Source: Pampus argenteus (taxonomy: Eukaryota > Chordata > Actinopteri > Scombriformes > Stromateidae). From it: a stretch of 64,000 bases of DNA. The stretch lies in contig CM072868.1 in the NCBI GenBank assembly GCA_036937835.1, forward strand, positions 8,967,001 to 9,031,000, written 5' to 3'. Of the stretch, positions 53,071 through 64,000 are shown piece by piece. The notes under the pieces are model-generated. The model was not told the DNA's origin and ran no database searches. It worked only from the letters and a program-made list of their open reading frames with translations. Position 1 is the stretch's first letter; every line of letters begins with the position of its first letter. Made by a program: the position numbers and the translations under genes.

Positions 53071-54247
53071 TTTGCACCCTGCTGGGCCTCATGTGACAAT
53101 TTTTCTGGAAGGCTGTATGTCAACTATCACAATATGGATCATAAATTCTATATATTTTTTCAGCTTCAATTGTTTTTCATACATTTTTCTTTGCCTCCAT
53201 TTTTATTCTCTCCCAAACCAACTCAGTCTCTGAATCTCTCTTTTGAGTTTAGTTTTGTCTGAGGAAACTGGCGTGTAAAGTCATGACTCGTCCAGGCACA
53301 GTTGCAAGTTCTACAAACCTGTCAAAGAAACTAAACTAGATACATTAACGCCCAGAAACTTTTTTATCTATGTGTGTGTGTTGTGTGTGAGAGGGATACA
53401 TCATATTCTTGCTTGTACGCCAGGCTGTATGTCAGCGTGTACACATACATGCACACTCATTTCAGCCTGTACATGCACAAACACTCATGCGCATGTGTAA
53501 TTGGATGTAAATGAGGAAAGGTTGGGTGGAAGGTGTTTTGTCTGACAGCCTTTGGTATCACTGGCATACCAATCTGACAGCGTAGTACCCAGAGACTGGC
53601 AGATCCGTCCATCATCTCCCGGTTACACACCTCTAGGGAGTAGAGGGAGACTTTGGGGAGAGGTAGATGAAAGCAGAAAAATAAAGTAAACTGTGTTTGA
53701 GAAGAGCTGCAAATGGAGTGAAGAATAACGGAAAAGGGAGGAGCTGAAGAGAAGATCAGAAATGTGGAGAGTCAATGCTTATTATCTTCCTTGTTGGAAA
53801 CCTATACAAAGATTCTCTATAGATGAGGGGCTTTGAAGATGCTCTACAGGTGGAGTACCCTTTCAGTCATAGTGATGGTATGAAGTAGACAGGAGGTGGT
53901 TAGTGGGTATGAAGTTTCCTCTTATCTTCAGAGTTAAAAAGCCATCAGGATTGATGCAGAAGCCACTAAACATGACACAACACTGTTGTTTTTCCCCTCT
54001 TCTCTTTTTCCACTCACCATTTTGTCCTCTAATCTGCTACCACAGACTGACAAACATCAGCTTTCAAAAAGTTGCTTCGCCCCGCTCACACTGTAACAGT
54101 GTTCACCTTTGCAGTGCTGTTGTTGATCAGACAGTTATGCCGCTGAGGAGAGTCAGTCTGAAATAACACTAGACTGGTAGTGGAGCTGGCAGAGACTGAG
54201 AGAACACGCACACACATATACAGTCACACACTCCCCATCTGAATCTG
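53071..54247. other. Non-coding background
   Basis: Nothing recognisable in 1.2 kb. The open frame at 53903-54166 has no domain I know. Confidence 0.55.
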
Positions 54248-54303
54248 AACTATTTGCCTCCTACGTTATTGTGGAAGCGCTAGCCAAGAAATGGCAAATA
54301 GTT
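54248..54303. repeat. 11-bp perfect inverted repeat
   Basis: AACTATTTGCC (54248-54258) and its exact reverse complement GGCAAATAGTT (54293-54303) flank 34 bp. It could be a small hairpin or a MITE scrap. Confidence 0.6.
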
Positions 54304-54423
54304 ATACTTGTTTCACAGCCTTATCTAGCATATACAAATGGACACACACACACGTATACATTTATAAAGTGACTACGTGGGAACCACTCCTCCATTATAA
54401 ACTAAAACTGGTCTAAATATGCA

Positions 54424-54437
54424 TGTGTGTGTGTGTG

Positions 54438-54495
<58 letters not shown>
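54424..54495. repeat. (TG)n microsatellite
   Basis: About 72 bases of TG with one TT interruption near 54439. Confidence 0.97.
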
Positions 54496-54496
<1 letters not shown>

Positions 54497-54619
54497 CGTG
54501 CATCTGTTTACATGGCACATTGCTCAGGCTCAATTTAACTAGCAGCTGCCCTGTGTATGTCACCCTGCTCTCTCCACACACCCCTGACAGGTGACGCAGA
54601 TCTACCAATAACATCATGT

Positions 54620-54816
54620 ACACACACACACGCACACATAAAACATAAGCACAGACCAACATGCACACCACCTTTTCCAAAGTATCCTCCAGACAGTGGG
54701 TGTTAGCCAGCAGCAGTTTAAGGGAAATTAATGAGCTCTTATAATGAATGCATCACCAACCTGTGTGCCGCTGCCTATGGGAGGTCTACAGAAACACACA
54801 CACACACACACACACA
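54620..54816. repeat. Two (CA)n tracts
   Basis: CA runs at 54620-54638 (one G interruption) and 54794-54816. Together with the TG tract just before, they make a TG/CA opposed cluster. Confidence 0.9.
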
Positions 54817-55346
54817 TCACAGCCCACAGGGAAGACTAGATTAACAGACAGAGATGGAGACTGCTCAATCACTATGGTTACACAGATGGGCCCCAGAGAG
54901 AGGCCGGCCAGCACTGAGGCTGGAGGCAAAAGACACACACTGTATATTGTCACATATTTGCTACAAGTTGTCCCTGTTCTCCTTAGTCCCGCTTCAAAAG
55001 GTAGAATTTGTGAATGAGAGTTTGGTGATGTACAGTAATCATTCTCTTACACAATATTTTCTCACTTCGAAGAAATTATTTTGACGCAGAACTGATGATG
55101 TCATGTTTGTGACATTTGTGACATGTAACCCGACTTGAAAATGTATGAAATTTATATAAGTTTATATACATTGATTTCACTGACGTCTGCGTTTCATTTA
55201 TATTCTGTCTGGAGCTTTGACTCCTGTCTGTCTCTGTGTATTTAACTGAGCCTTTAGGCCTTATAGAATATGGCCTATGACAGCACGGCAGGCACAAACT
55301 CTTTTCTCTTCACGCTATAAAGTTTCATTGTCCCTTTTCTCATCAG
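54817..55346. other. Non-coding background
   Basis: No supported feature. The last bases (about 55326-55346) form a polypyrimidine stretch ending in CAG. Confidence 0.5.
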
Positions 55347-55452
55347 GGAATTGTAGTAGAGATAGCATTAAAGTGAACGCTAACACTTGGGTGTGCTCCA
55401 TATCTGCTGGAACAGGCAGAGAATATATCACTTTGACGAAAAGGGAATTGAG
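55347..55452 (+). other. Candidate internal exon (unrecognised)
   Basis: A good acceptor, TCCCTTTTCTCATCAG, ends at 55346 and a good donor, GAG|GTGAGC, follows 55452. The 106-bp interval between them is open in only one frame (from its third base), giving 34 codons that start NCSRDSIKVNANTWV and end ITLTKREL; the other two frames hit stops early. I do not recognise the peptide. Acceptor, donor and an open frame of this size are expected several times by chance in 64 kb, so this is only a lead. It could also be a non-coding RNA exon. Confidence 0.2.
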
Positions 55453-56380
55453 GTGAGCGAAGATGGTTTAGGACTTTCCTTCTCTGTCTTCACTCACATA
55501 TTACCTTGTGGGGTTAAATCACATCACAGCCTATACTCTTCACTTCTGTACTTCCTCTCTGTCCTCCCGTTCTGCTTTCCTAACGCTCCTTCTGGCCCCT
55601 GGCTCATCCTCGAGGGGACATACGTCGTCAACCCTCCCATCTCCGAGGGCTCTGCAGCCTGACTACCCAGCAGTCTGTTGTCCCCCGAGGCTGAGGGTGC
55701 TGCAGGGGCAGGAGGAAAGATACATTATGGGCCTGTGGAGTGAAATGTGAGATGGAGAAAGATGTGGTTGTGGCTGTGGCCAAAATAGAGTTCAAGATGG
55801 GGCACGTCGTGTGTGTGTGTGTTTGTGTGTAAAGTGGCCGCATATAAACAGAAGGGCTGTTTACACTTCTGTAAGGCAGTAAGATCCTGCTGTGTGTGAT
55901 CAGAGGTCATCCAGCATGTGTGATCATGAGCTGAAAGGCTTTTCCCAGTGAGTCGCTGCTTCAGACACATGGCTGACTATTCTTAGCACGGAGACAAGAC
56001 ACTGAAATACTAGCCACTCTGTTTATTGGGCTACAGCTACACCTGACTGCACTGGGACTGAGTCAGGTACGCACACAGAGAGAAAAAAAAACGTGACATA
56101 CAGGCTTATATTATTATATAGTTGGTAGGCCATACGTCTCACTGTGATTCTTCTCACTGGCCTATATTGTGTTCATCTGTTCTCATCCGCTTGTTCCCTG
56201 TAGCTTTACTCCTTTCTAACTCTATGCATTCCTATTTTTATCTTTCATACATCCACGAATCGTTCTTCTCATTCGTCATCCTTGTTAAACTAGGCAATAA
56301 ATCAATATCGTATTGGTACTGTGATATAACATTCAATGTAGTAAGGGATTTGGTTATCATATTTGTCAAGACAAGTAACA
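55453..56380. other. Non-coding background
   Basis: Contains a GT tract (55809-55830). The overlapping open frames on both strands have no recognisable domain. Confidence 0.55.
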
Positions 56381-56431
56381 AATTAAAGGAAAAAACCACT
56401 TAAAGTGTCTTAGTAAAGTGTTGGGCCACCA
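56381..56431 (+). repeat. Scrap of a Tc1-like or similar DNA transposon
   Basis: ATTAAAGGAAAAAACCACTT followed by AAAGTGTCTTAGTAAAGTG and TTGGGCCACCA resembles the beginning of a common teleost DNA-transposon repeat as I remember it (AAGTGTCTTAGTAAGGTGTT, GGGCCACCA). Downstream similarity fades. The family name is uncertain. Confidence 0.4.
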
Positions 56432-57585
56432 TTTTTCCAAAAAGTGCTCATGTACTTTATAGCACTATCTGTATTTCCCTCGCTCATTTATTCATTTGGG
56501 GTTTTGTCTATATGTTTAAACATTGTTCTTTCAGGATCTTTAAAAGCAGCGGTTTGCTGACAACCTTATAGATATTCCAAACAGCCACACTCAAAGATGA
56601 GAAAAGCCTGCTGTCCTGGAGAAGGGCAACACCCAGTAGATAACGTTTCACATGGGGAAAGAGGTTCTGGTTTTTTTCAAAGACTTTTATAGTAATTCAC
56701 TCATTTGAACAGTGTGAAGTTCTGATGTTGGGAAGGTGTGGCCGGAGTGCTGTTCGTCCATCTAACAAGCACCTTGTTTGGGACTTACTGACGCCTTAAG
56801 GCTGTGTTACAGCGACGTAATAGACCGTTCTTAGCTGATTTGAGTATTCTGGCTCGATAAAACCAACAATTAATCATTATACTTGTTTAGTCATAGTTTT
56901 CACATTACAAATTATTTGTATTTCCTAAAGCACCAATGGTGTTCACCACATCATATTGGTGTAGAATATAGAATATCTCAATCACAGTTTCTCAAATACA
57001 TTTTCTAAGCATGTGTTATATATTGCCTTGCTGCGTGTCCCTGTCTTTCCTCTCATCACCCATTGATCCTTACATCCTTCCTCTCATCCATCCTTACATC
57101 CTTCCTTACAAATAACCATCTGTTCATCCAGGTCTTCATATCACTTTTCTTTTGTGCCGTCTATATTTCCCTCAGCTCTATCTTTGCATGATTGTCTCTC
57201 CAGTTTGTAGCGAGCAGGGACCAGGGTGGTGACAGTAAAAGACCTCACCTCATCAGATCAAATGAGTCTGTCTCGCTGTGACCAGAACCTGGAGAAGTGG
57301 TAGCCTTGTCTCCAGCATGTGACACGGGGACCGGCTGCCGCTGCCAGACAAAACCAGTCAAGTGCAAAACTAATCTACCTATCTATTTGTCTGAGAGCAG
57401 CAGAGGCAGACGGAGGTGGTATAATTGTGCTCAGTGTTATAAGTACTGCCACTGCTTTTTGTTGCGCGTGGTTATGGAGGCCAGATTTCACAGCCCATTA
57501 TTAAAGTGCTGTGTCTATCTCTAAGCTGTTTTAGATTGCACAGACATGCTGATAATTGAATGAAAAACAAGTCCTGAGTAGGAAG
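56432..57585. other. Non-coding background
   Basis: Contains a short tandem duplication of CCTTACATCCTTCC (57068-57110). No supported gene. The overlapping open frames at 57297-57524 are unrecognised. Confidence 0.55.
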
Positions 57586-57601
57586 GTGTGTGTGTGTGTG
57601 T
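57586..57601. repeat. (GT)8 microsatellite
   Basis: Short uninterrupted GT run. Confidence 0.9.
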
Positions 57602-58520
57602 TTATGTATGTGTGGTTTCAAGCCTGGCTGCATTTATTAGCAATGAGCTGTTTGTGATCCTCTGTGGATGCATAGATAATGTGTGTCGTAGTCAGCAGAT
57701 TTGTAGCCTGTATATAATATAAAACCGTGTTCAGAGTAATTGACTGAGAGAAGACGAAACGGCAGAATAGAGGTGAAAGATGAAGTCGAATCAGAAACAA
57801 CACCGATGATACACATCGCGTCTCTATCCATACCTTAATTTGAATTTACACTTTCACACATTCTGCACGATGAAAATGTGTCGCCCGAGCGAATAAAACT
57901 TCCGACTGTATAATATCTCTGCGTTTCAGTAGCGTCTCTCTCCTTCCCTTTGACCTTCTGACCAAAGCGCCTAGGTAGTTAAAATGTTAATGAGTTGGAT
58001 CGGTTTAATAATGTCACCAGAGCAAAGCTCATCAATCACACCTTCATATGGAATACCATAATGCTCAGAGTCATTATGTCTCTTGGTTAGAAAACATAGA
58101 AAGCAGTTTTTTCCCTTTCGTACCTCATACTTAATTTCCTTTTATACTTAAAAAAATATATATGATTCTTTTCTTCTCTTTTGACTTCTGTTGCAGCTTT
58201 CCAGTCTGTCTCCTTTGAATACAACTCTTCTCTCAAGGCATTCCTTCTCAGTTTTGCTGTCGTTTGTTCCTTCAACTCATGTCTATCTGACAAGGCCTCC
58301 TGTGCAGACTGTTTCACATATTTTTTCCACACACTGTGCAGTACACACGCACACATGCACACAGTATGCACACACACATACATACAGTACTAGTGGTGGT
58401 GTTGCATTCTCCGCCGTCGTAACTATATCAGTGCTGTCGTTCCCATCTAGATGTCAGTTTAGATGAGCTGAACTAAGATGGCAGATGGCTTTGAGTGGCT
58501 CTGTGTTTTCGTGTGCCTAT
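57602..58520. other. Non-coding background
   Basis: Contains interrupted CA words (58340-58385). The overlapping open frames at 58087-58466 read through them. Confidence 0.55.
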
Positions 58521-58538
58521 GTGTGTGTGTGTGTGTGT
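58521..58538. repeat. (GT)9 microsatellite
   Basis: Uninterrupted GT run. Confidence 0.95.
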
Positions 58539-58889
58539 TACAGTACACACTGTGGTTAGGGGTGGACAGTATAACAGTATATATCCTACATACAAGTATT
58601 TTTTTTATTATTTTAACCCAGCTTTCAACTGTATTACACAATCTGCATCAGCAGATGTAATGTGCTCAGTTGTCATTCAATTGCAGATGATAACGGCAGG
58701 TTGCATTAAGCCTGAGGTCAGCAGTTCACGCTCTGGTCATGTTCTCAGTTTAATCACGGTCTGATAAAAATCCATAATCCAGACTTCTCACTGCTGTAAG
58801 TTAGTTAGTTACACACTAATCATTCCCAGGAGCATCACTGATCCAAATAAAATACTGCTGTGATTTTCCTCTTTACTGTCTTTCATCCA

Positions 58890-58891
<2 letters not shown>
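58539..58891. other. Non-coding background
   Basis: Nothing recognisable. Confidence 0.55.

Positions 58892-58936
<45 letters not shown>
58892..58936. repeat. (TG)n microsatellite
   Basis: Forty-five uninterrupted bases of TG. Confidence 0.97.
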
Positions 58937-58939
<3 letters not shown>

Positions 58940-59075
58940 GTGTGTAGGTGATTCATCTTTATCCTGCAATCTCATTTCCTTTTCCTCTCAGGCCTGTGCT
59001 CAATTCAGGTCAAGATTATTCACCTGATTAACCATCCCAGGAGAGTGAATGTAAAACATAGCCGTAGTCATATAA

Positions 59076-59106
59076 GTGTGTGTGTGTGTGTGTATGTATG
59101 TGTGTG
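59076..59106. repeat. Interrupted (TG)n microsatellite
   Basis: TG run with two TATG interruptions near its end. Confidence 0.93.
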
Positions 59107-59645
59107 ATTATAATATGCATTTAATTCTCTCACGGGTGTAGTTATGTTCACATTTGTATGTCCCCTGCATACACCAGCACCTCATCCATTCCTAATTAGT
59201 GTGTGATCGATAGCTGGTTGTTGTGATGCTGTGCGTGGGGAGCTCTGTTGGAGCAAGTGAACAGTGACATTTCAGCGGACGGGGATTACTCTGTTGACCT
59301 TATTGTTGTGATTAGAATTCAGCCCCAGCTCCCCCAGAGATGACCTCACCTTATTCATACTGCACCGGGATGCTAGAGGTTGTTCAAAACTCATCCCTCT
59401 TCCTCTCTCCCTCCCTTTCTCCCGTTTCGTCACCTCTGCTGAACATTTCTGAAACATCCTCTGCTTGCATATTTCTTTTTTTTTTTTTACTTATCTCTGC
59501 ATCCAGCTTTTAAATTATTGCTACATCCATCTTTACATGTTTGCTGAACCTTCCATATTTCCCACTCTTGCCACACCGTCGTGAAATTATATATTACAAG
59601 ATTTGCAACTTCTGTTAAGACTTTCTCTTGCTTTCGTGCATGTAT

Positions 59646-59646
<1 letters not shown>
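59107..59646. other. Non-coding background
   Basis: Contains a T13 run (59476-59488). No supported gene. Confidence 0.55.

Positions 59647-59679
<33 letters not shown>
59647..59679. repeat. (CA)n microsatellite
   Basis: Thirty-three uninterrupted bases of CA. Confidence 0.96.
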
Positions 59680-59682
<3 letters not shown>

Positions 59683-61496
59683 AGTTTGCAAGACTAGAAA
59701 GAGTGAGAGAATGAAGGAATATCTGTGACACGTCTCACAGATCTTTTTTTAACCTTGTGTTTTCAGCAAGCCAGTGTGCACTGTTATTTCCTCTCTGTCT
59801 GCTTTAGTTAACTCTGATGTGTTCTTAAGTAATCCCCAAATACATATAGACATCCTCTCTCCATGTTGTTCATTTTTCTCGTGTTTCACATGAGCTAGTG
59901 AGTAGTGTAAGAGGAAAAGGAGTTGGTAAAAAAATCTCTTTTAGAGAACGCGCTGCATATTTTGTCTTCCGTTTGCCGTATCTTTTCTCTACTTGTTTTT
60001 TCTCACCTGTTTACCTCTAAGAGTAGTGACTACAGACCATTTGAATCTTGATGTCTGGCAGAAACAGTAGTAAAAACGTAGTGTCGAGGTTGGAGAACGA
60101 TGAAGGCATGTTTTTGTGTTGCATCAATTTATCTAAACTGTACAGAAAAGTGGGGGGTGGACCATATGTGTATTTATATGCCGTTCCAAACATTTTTAGT
60201 ATTTTCATTTGGAGCTCCCCTTGAATTATAAAAAAAAAAAAGATAACACCCTTTCATCTGTTAGGGTTGCATAGCAATAATCTAAAAACCAGAGCATATA
60301 AAACCCAATACTATCTTCTGAGATAGATACCACGAGGGGTAAGTGGAAGAATATGCCTTTTTGTAATGTAGATGACTTAAATCAAAATGGCCAGGAAGGC
60401 AGTGTAAACTGAGCTAAAGATGAATCTATGATATTTTCCAGTGCAGGACGTGTCATTCACAACTGCTTTTAAACTGCTACATCTGTATGTATGTCTCTCT
60501 GCAGCGTCTGATTTAAAAAGAGCCATGCAGCACCGTAACACACACTTACCTTGACTAAAATGACCAGGCTGCACATAGTTTGTTTTCTTTTTGGCCCCCT
60601 CATTTTATTTAACTATATATTTAACAGACTGAGCAACTGAGCGTGTAGTTATCTTGTAGACGACTTTGTTGCATGAAAAACATGATGACCAGACATTCAG
60701 TTGTAAATGTAGTTTTAAAGGACTTTTTTTAAGTTCATCTGTCTTGGTTTGTATTGTTATTATTTTTGCAATGTGTTTGCACTTCACCTCTCTGAACCTC
60801 CCTAGGGACAAATTCACTTTACTGTTAAAGCTCTCACAGTAAACCACATGTTCATCACATCCTACTGTGATCATTACAGCTGTTTTAAAAACATATTGAA
60901 ATGTGGCTTGCTGGGAGGATGATTAGTGATTACTACATACTCTGACTGATATTCCACCAAAACCTTTTGCATTTAGTGTGTTGTGTGTATATGAACACAA
61001 CTAACACTTGGATATGCACTTAGAGTCCAGGCAAGAGGACAACAAGACTGAGGCTGATCCCCCTCCTCATGCTAAAACACGCACTATTCAGTGTGTTTCA
61101 GCCTGTTTGTGTATTTATGGATGTGCAGTGGCTTGTTTGCTGATGCTCATTCATTCATATTTCTTTTGATGGCATGTCCACTCCTACAGAGTCTGGAGGG
61201 CCATAGCTGTTGAATGGCAGTGCCGGGTTGTCATCAGCGTCACAGCAGAATTACTGGATGACTGGCACTGACATTAGATAAGGCCCAGAGTGGCACAGTA
61301 ACTACAGGGCCGTATAATGGAGCGCCAACAGCAGGTGAGGGTTCAGGATTGTGGATTTATTTGCAGCGTTTTGGTTACGGTTGCCAGAGTGGGAGTCAGT
61401 TGGTGGTCGGGAGAAATACAAACCTGTCACACCTGTTTGAAGTCCGCTTTGCTTATTAGAGTTTTTACAGCTCACCGAACACAGCCAGACTGTCAC
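59680..61496. other. Non-coding background
   Basis: A12 run near 60230-60241. 61190-61320 is repeat-free. A short ATG-led stretch at 61317 (six codons) runs straight into a donor-like CAG|GTGAGG (61334), but there is no other support for an exon. Confidence 0.5.
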
Positions 61497-61644
61497 AGAG
61501 GAGAGGAGAGGAGAGGAGAGGAGAGGAGAGGAGAGGAGAGGAGAGGAGAGGAGAGGAGAGGAGAGGAGAGGAGAGGAGAGGAGAGGAGAGGAGAGGAGAG
61601 GAGAGGAGAGGAGAGGAGAGGAGAGGAGAGGAGAGGAGAGGAGA
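61497..61644 (+). repeat. (GGAGA)n pentanucleotide array
   Basis: 148 bases, about 29.6 exact units, all purine on this strand. No frame on either strand contains a stop, because the 15-bp super-period gives five residues without one. This creates the 165-codon plus frame (61317-61814) and two minus frames, which are artefacts. Confidence 0.98.
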
Positions 61645-62734
61645 AATCGTTATGGCACACACACACATTGGATGTAGGAAGGGATAATGGTATAATGGTT
61701 ACTGTAGTGAGAGAGGAGGACAGCTGTGGAGCGATGGCAGTAAAAATGGAGATGGAGTGGTGGAGAGCCGGGTGGCACCAGGGGAGCCTTTCGGGCATAA
61801 GAATTCCTCTGTAGCCTCCCACTGCTGCCAGCATAGTGATGACATGCATGAGTAGACCTTAGGTGAAAGAAGATTGGAAGATGAGGAGAGAGGGAGGATG
61901 GGAAAAGCAGGGTAAAATTGACAGATTCAAAGGAAGCAAAGTGGTCTGAAAGCCTCCCACAGCCTCCCTCCTCTCTCCATCCCCTCCTTTACTCACGGGT
62001 TGCTGCTAAGGACGTTAGTGTCCATTAAAATTGCAACATGTTTACATAAAACGAATGCATCCTTGCGCTGTCTTTACCTCCTACCTCATCTCACCCTCCT
62101 ACATAACACACACAAACATAAATCAGTGTATTTACTGAAGAGCAACCAGTAGTTTCAAATGTAAATTAACATATAATTTCAAGCCTTCATCTATCCAAAT
62201 GACACTGCACAGACCTTCCTCTCGTAAGCTCTCAGCGACCTGGCTTTTTGGTGAAATTAGCACAATCAGAATCCATTTAAGTGATGAAAATGAGAAACTC
62301 TTTTACATTATTTGCAGTTAGCATTTTGTTAAAAGTAGCACAAAGTTGCAAAGTCATGCACAAGACATAAAACACACACACATACACACATAGTTCACCT
62401 ATTAGCTATGTTGTTTAGCCTTTGAATAATTCAACACACTTTTTGTAAGGTCCATTTGCTGTCTGATTCCTTTTGTCAGGGAGATTTTCTCAATATTCTG
62501 CTGATGCCTCTTACCAGTGTGCTGGTGGCTTGGTGCCCTCCCAGTCTCCTCAGCAGTGACCTTTGATGCTGCATAGAGAATCAGCGATGGCACATAGAGC
62601 CTGGAGGGGCGAGATGATGAAGAACAGGAGAATGAAAAGAGGAAAAGACTCAAGTGTTTCATTGAGAAGTTCTGATGAAGGAAGGAAAGCAGGATGAGTG
62701 AAAGGGACATGATAAGAGCTACAAAGGGGGGCTG
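61645..62734. other. Non-coding background
   Basis: Short CA words (62370-62390). The opposed open frames at 62402-62750 have no recognisable domain. Confidence 0.55.
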
Positions 62735-63370
62735 ATGGAGATGATACCATTATGGCTCTCGCTGGATTGCCTTTTGTACATTATGGCTTTTCAGAGGAGA
62801 AATTCCTGCAGGCGCATGGATGAATTTGTCTTGTTCCAAAAGAACAAATCCGGCACACAGCTCTGGCTCAGTATCATTTTAATCACAAATATTTCAATCC
62901 TGTTGGACCTCATTCAAAGCGGCTCTATGATTATGGCTCTAAAACAGTTGTCAATTCACCTGCTATTAGTAAGTAAAGCAGAGGTGCAATGACCAAGCCA
63001 ACGCCAGTGGGTCTGATATTTACCCCGGTCTCTTCAGAATGGTTTCATTCATAAATGACAAATGTAATTACAGAAACCAAACCATCATTTTATACAAACT
63101 CTGGTAATCTATTCACTGATTCTACCATTATCTTTGCTCTGTGGTCATGGATTAGCTCTAATCATCACTGCTGTATTATATAATCCACTGGAAAAACAAG
63201 TCTATTATAATTTAAAATGCTATAATCTGATCTCATTTCCTCCACTGTCTCCCCAATTATCATTTAGCTAATCTCTGAATATGTCTCCTAACTGCGCCAA
63301 AATTGGGAAAGAATTTGCTGCAATAAAATGATGCTTATTTGGAGTCAGTGAGGTTTTGAACACTTACCAG
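62735..63370. promoter_or_regulatory. Possible conserved non-coding element
   Basis: Over 600 bp with almost no simple repeat, rich in words such as AAATGTAATTACAG, CCAATTATCATTTAGC and TGCAATAAAATGATG, the texture of ancient vertebrate non-coding elements. The 85-codon frame at 62735-62992 lies inside it and reads as no known protein. Conservation cannot be tested here. Confidence 0.3.
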
Positions 63371-63435
63371 AGTAGGGATAGTTGTGATACTAAATTCAAG
63401 ACAAGATAATCCAAATACTCATGGAATATGCCGCC

Positions 63436-63455
63436 GGTTTGAGTCCTGCAAGCAA
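63436..63455 (+). repeat. B-box-like scrap
   Basis: GGTTTGAGTCCTGCAAGC contains a B-box-like word like that of the SINE at 50028, but no convincing A box precedes it. Confidence 0.2.
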
Positions 63456-64000
63456 AGAATTACATTTTATCATGTGTAAAAGGCAAAGACCTAGAAAAAA
63501 AAAAAGAAAATATTTACTGAATGTCTAAAAGAAGAAGAAGAAAAGAGAGACTGATATGTAGGCTGTTAGATTTGTAGTGGTGACAGGGCTTCAAAACAAA
63601 AAAAAAAAACATTACAAGCCCTATATTAGGCTGGGGGTATTTATCTTGATGTGCATGCTTGTATAAAAGCAGAGATAACAATTAGATAGGTTATTATCTT
63701 AGAGGATAGAAATGGTACTGATACAGACCAAATAAGACATACTATGACACTGGAGGAAAATATTGTTACAGTAAAGGGCATCACGACTTAGAAGATGAGA
63801 ATAAGTCCAGTGAAGAATTTTATAGGATAAGGATAATAATTTCAGAAACGACATGGTAAATTACTCCCACAAGACCCAGGTAATGTGTAATATTCTTCAA
63901 TATAGAAAGTAAGATGGAGAAGATGTAACAGGTTCACAGGTTGTGAAATCCATATAGAAGAGCTATTACCAGCTGTTAAAAGAATATTGAACTGATGCAG
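63456..64000. other. Non-coding background
   Basis: A runs near 63492-63503 and 63598-63609 and AAG repeats near 63531. No supported feature. Confidence 0.55.

Noticed and set aside
61317..61340. ATG-led six codons followed by CAG|GTGAGG, like a first coding exon
   Set aside because: Too short to judge. No promoter or CpG-rich region precedes it, and it abuts the GGAGA array.
61317..61814. 165-codon plus-strand open frame
   Set aside because: Its core is the GGAGA array, which has no stop in any frame. The flanks match no known protein.

Overview
This window is vertebrate nuclear DNA, most likely from a percomorph (spiny-rayed) teleost fish. I see no convincing protein-coding gene, rRNA, functional tRNA, CRISPR array or bacterial-type operon. 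No open frame exceeds 165 codons. The long ones run through simple repeats (GGAGA, TG/CA, CT) or low-complexity A/T-rich or pyrimidine-rich DNA, and none reads as a known protein. The base composition is moderately AT-rich, and very long pure TG/CA tracts are frequent. Several degraded interspersed repeats resemble families I remember from percomorph genomes. The window therefore reads as a large intron or an intergenic stretch. The fish assignment rests on remembered repeat families, not on a search.

Layout. 1-9000: background with a CA tract (2117), a 19-bp perfect inverted-repeat element (1070-1222), an old tandem duplication around a CA tract (4703-4900) and one copy of an interspersed repeat (5737-5942). 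9004-10259: the densest transposon block, a probable hAT-type non-autonomous element followed 20 bp later by a TTAA-bounded piggyBac-like MITE. 10260-25000: background with TG/CA tracts, a collapsed interspersed repeat (16885-17020), a homeobox-motif-rich stretch (20215-20395) and a perfect match to the CTCF core consensus (21765). 25109-25220: a 56-unit GT array. 25221-37000: background, an AGGAA array (32231), a tRNA-derived SINE remnant on the minus strand (32829-32892) and a fragment of the TTAA family (34848-34960). 37456-39851: three more interspersed repeat copies. 41819-47146: the richest simple-sequence zone, with a 75-unit TG array, a 16-G run, a long CT tract, a Z-DNA-prone tract and G-quadruplex motifs. 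48322-56431: a perfect 26-bp tandem duplication, a second SINE remnant, a reverse copy of the 5737 repeat, a degenerate tandem block, a candidate exon (55347-55452) and a Tc1-like scrap. 57000-64000: more TG/CA tracts, a 148-bp GGAGA array and a repeat-poor stretch (62735-63370) that looks like a conserved non-coding element.

No genes act together here. What can be supported is repeat content, candidate regulatory sites and structural DNA motifs. I did not find a new biological system. The best items to follow up are the 1070-1222 inverted-repeat element, the paired transposons at 9004-10259, the CTCF match at 21765, the candidate exon at 55347-55452 and the possible conserved element at 62735-63370.
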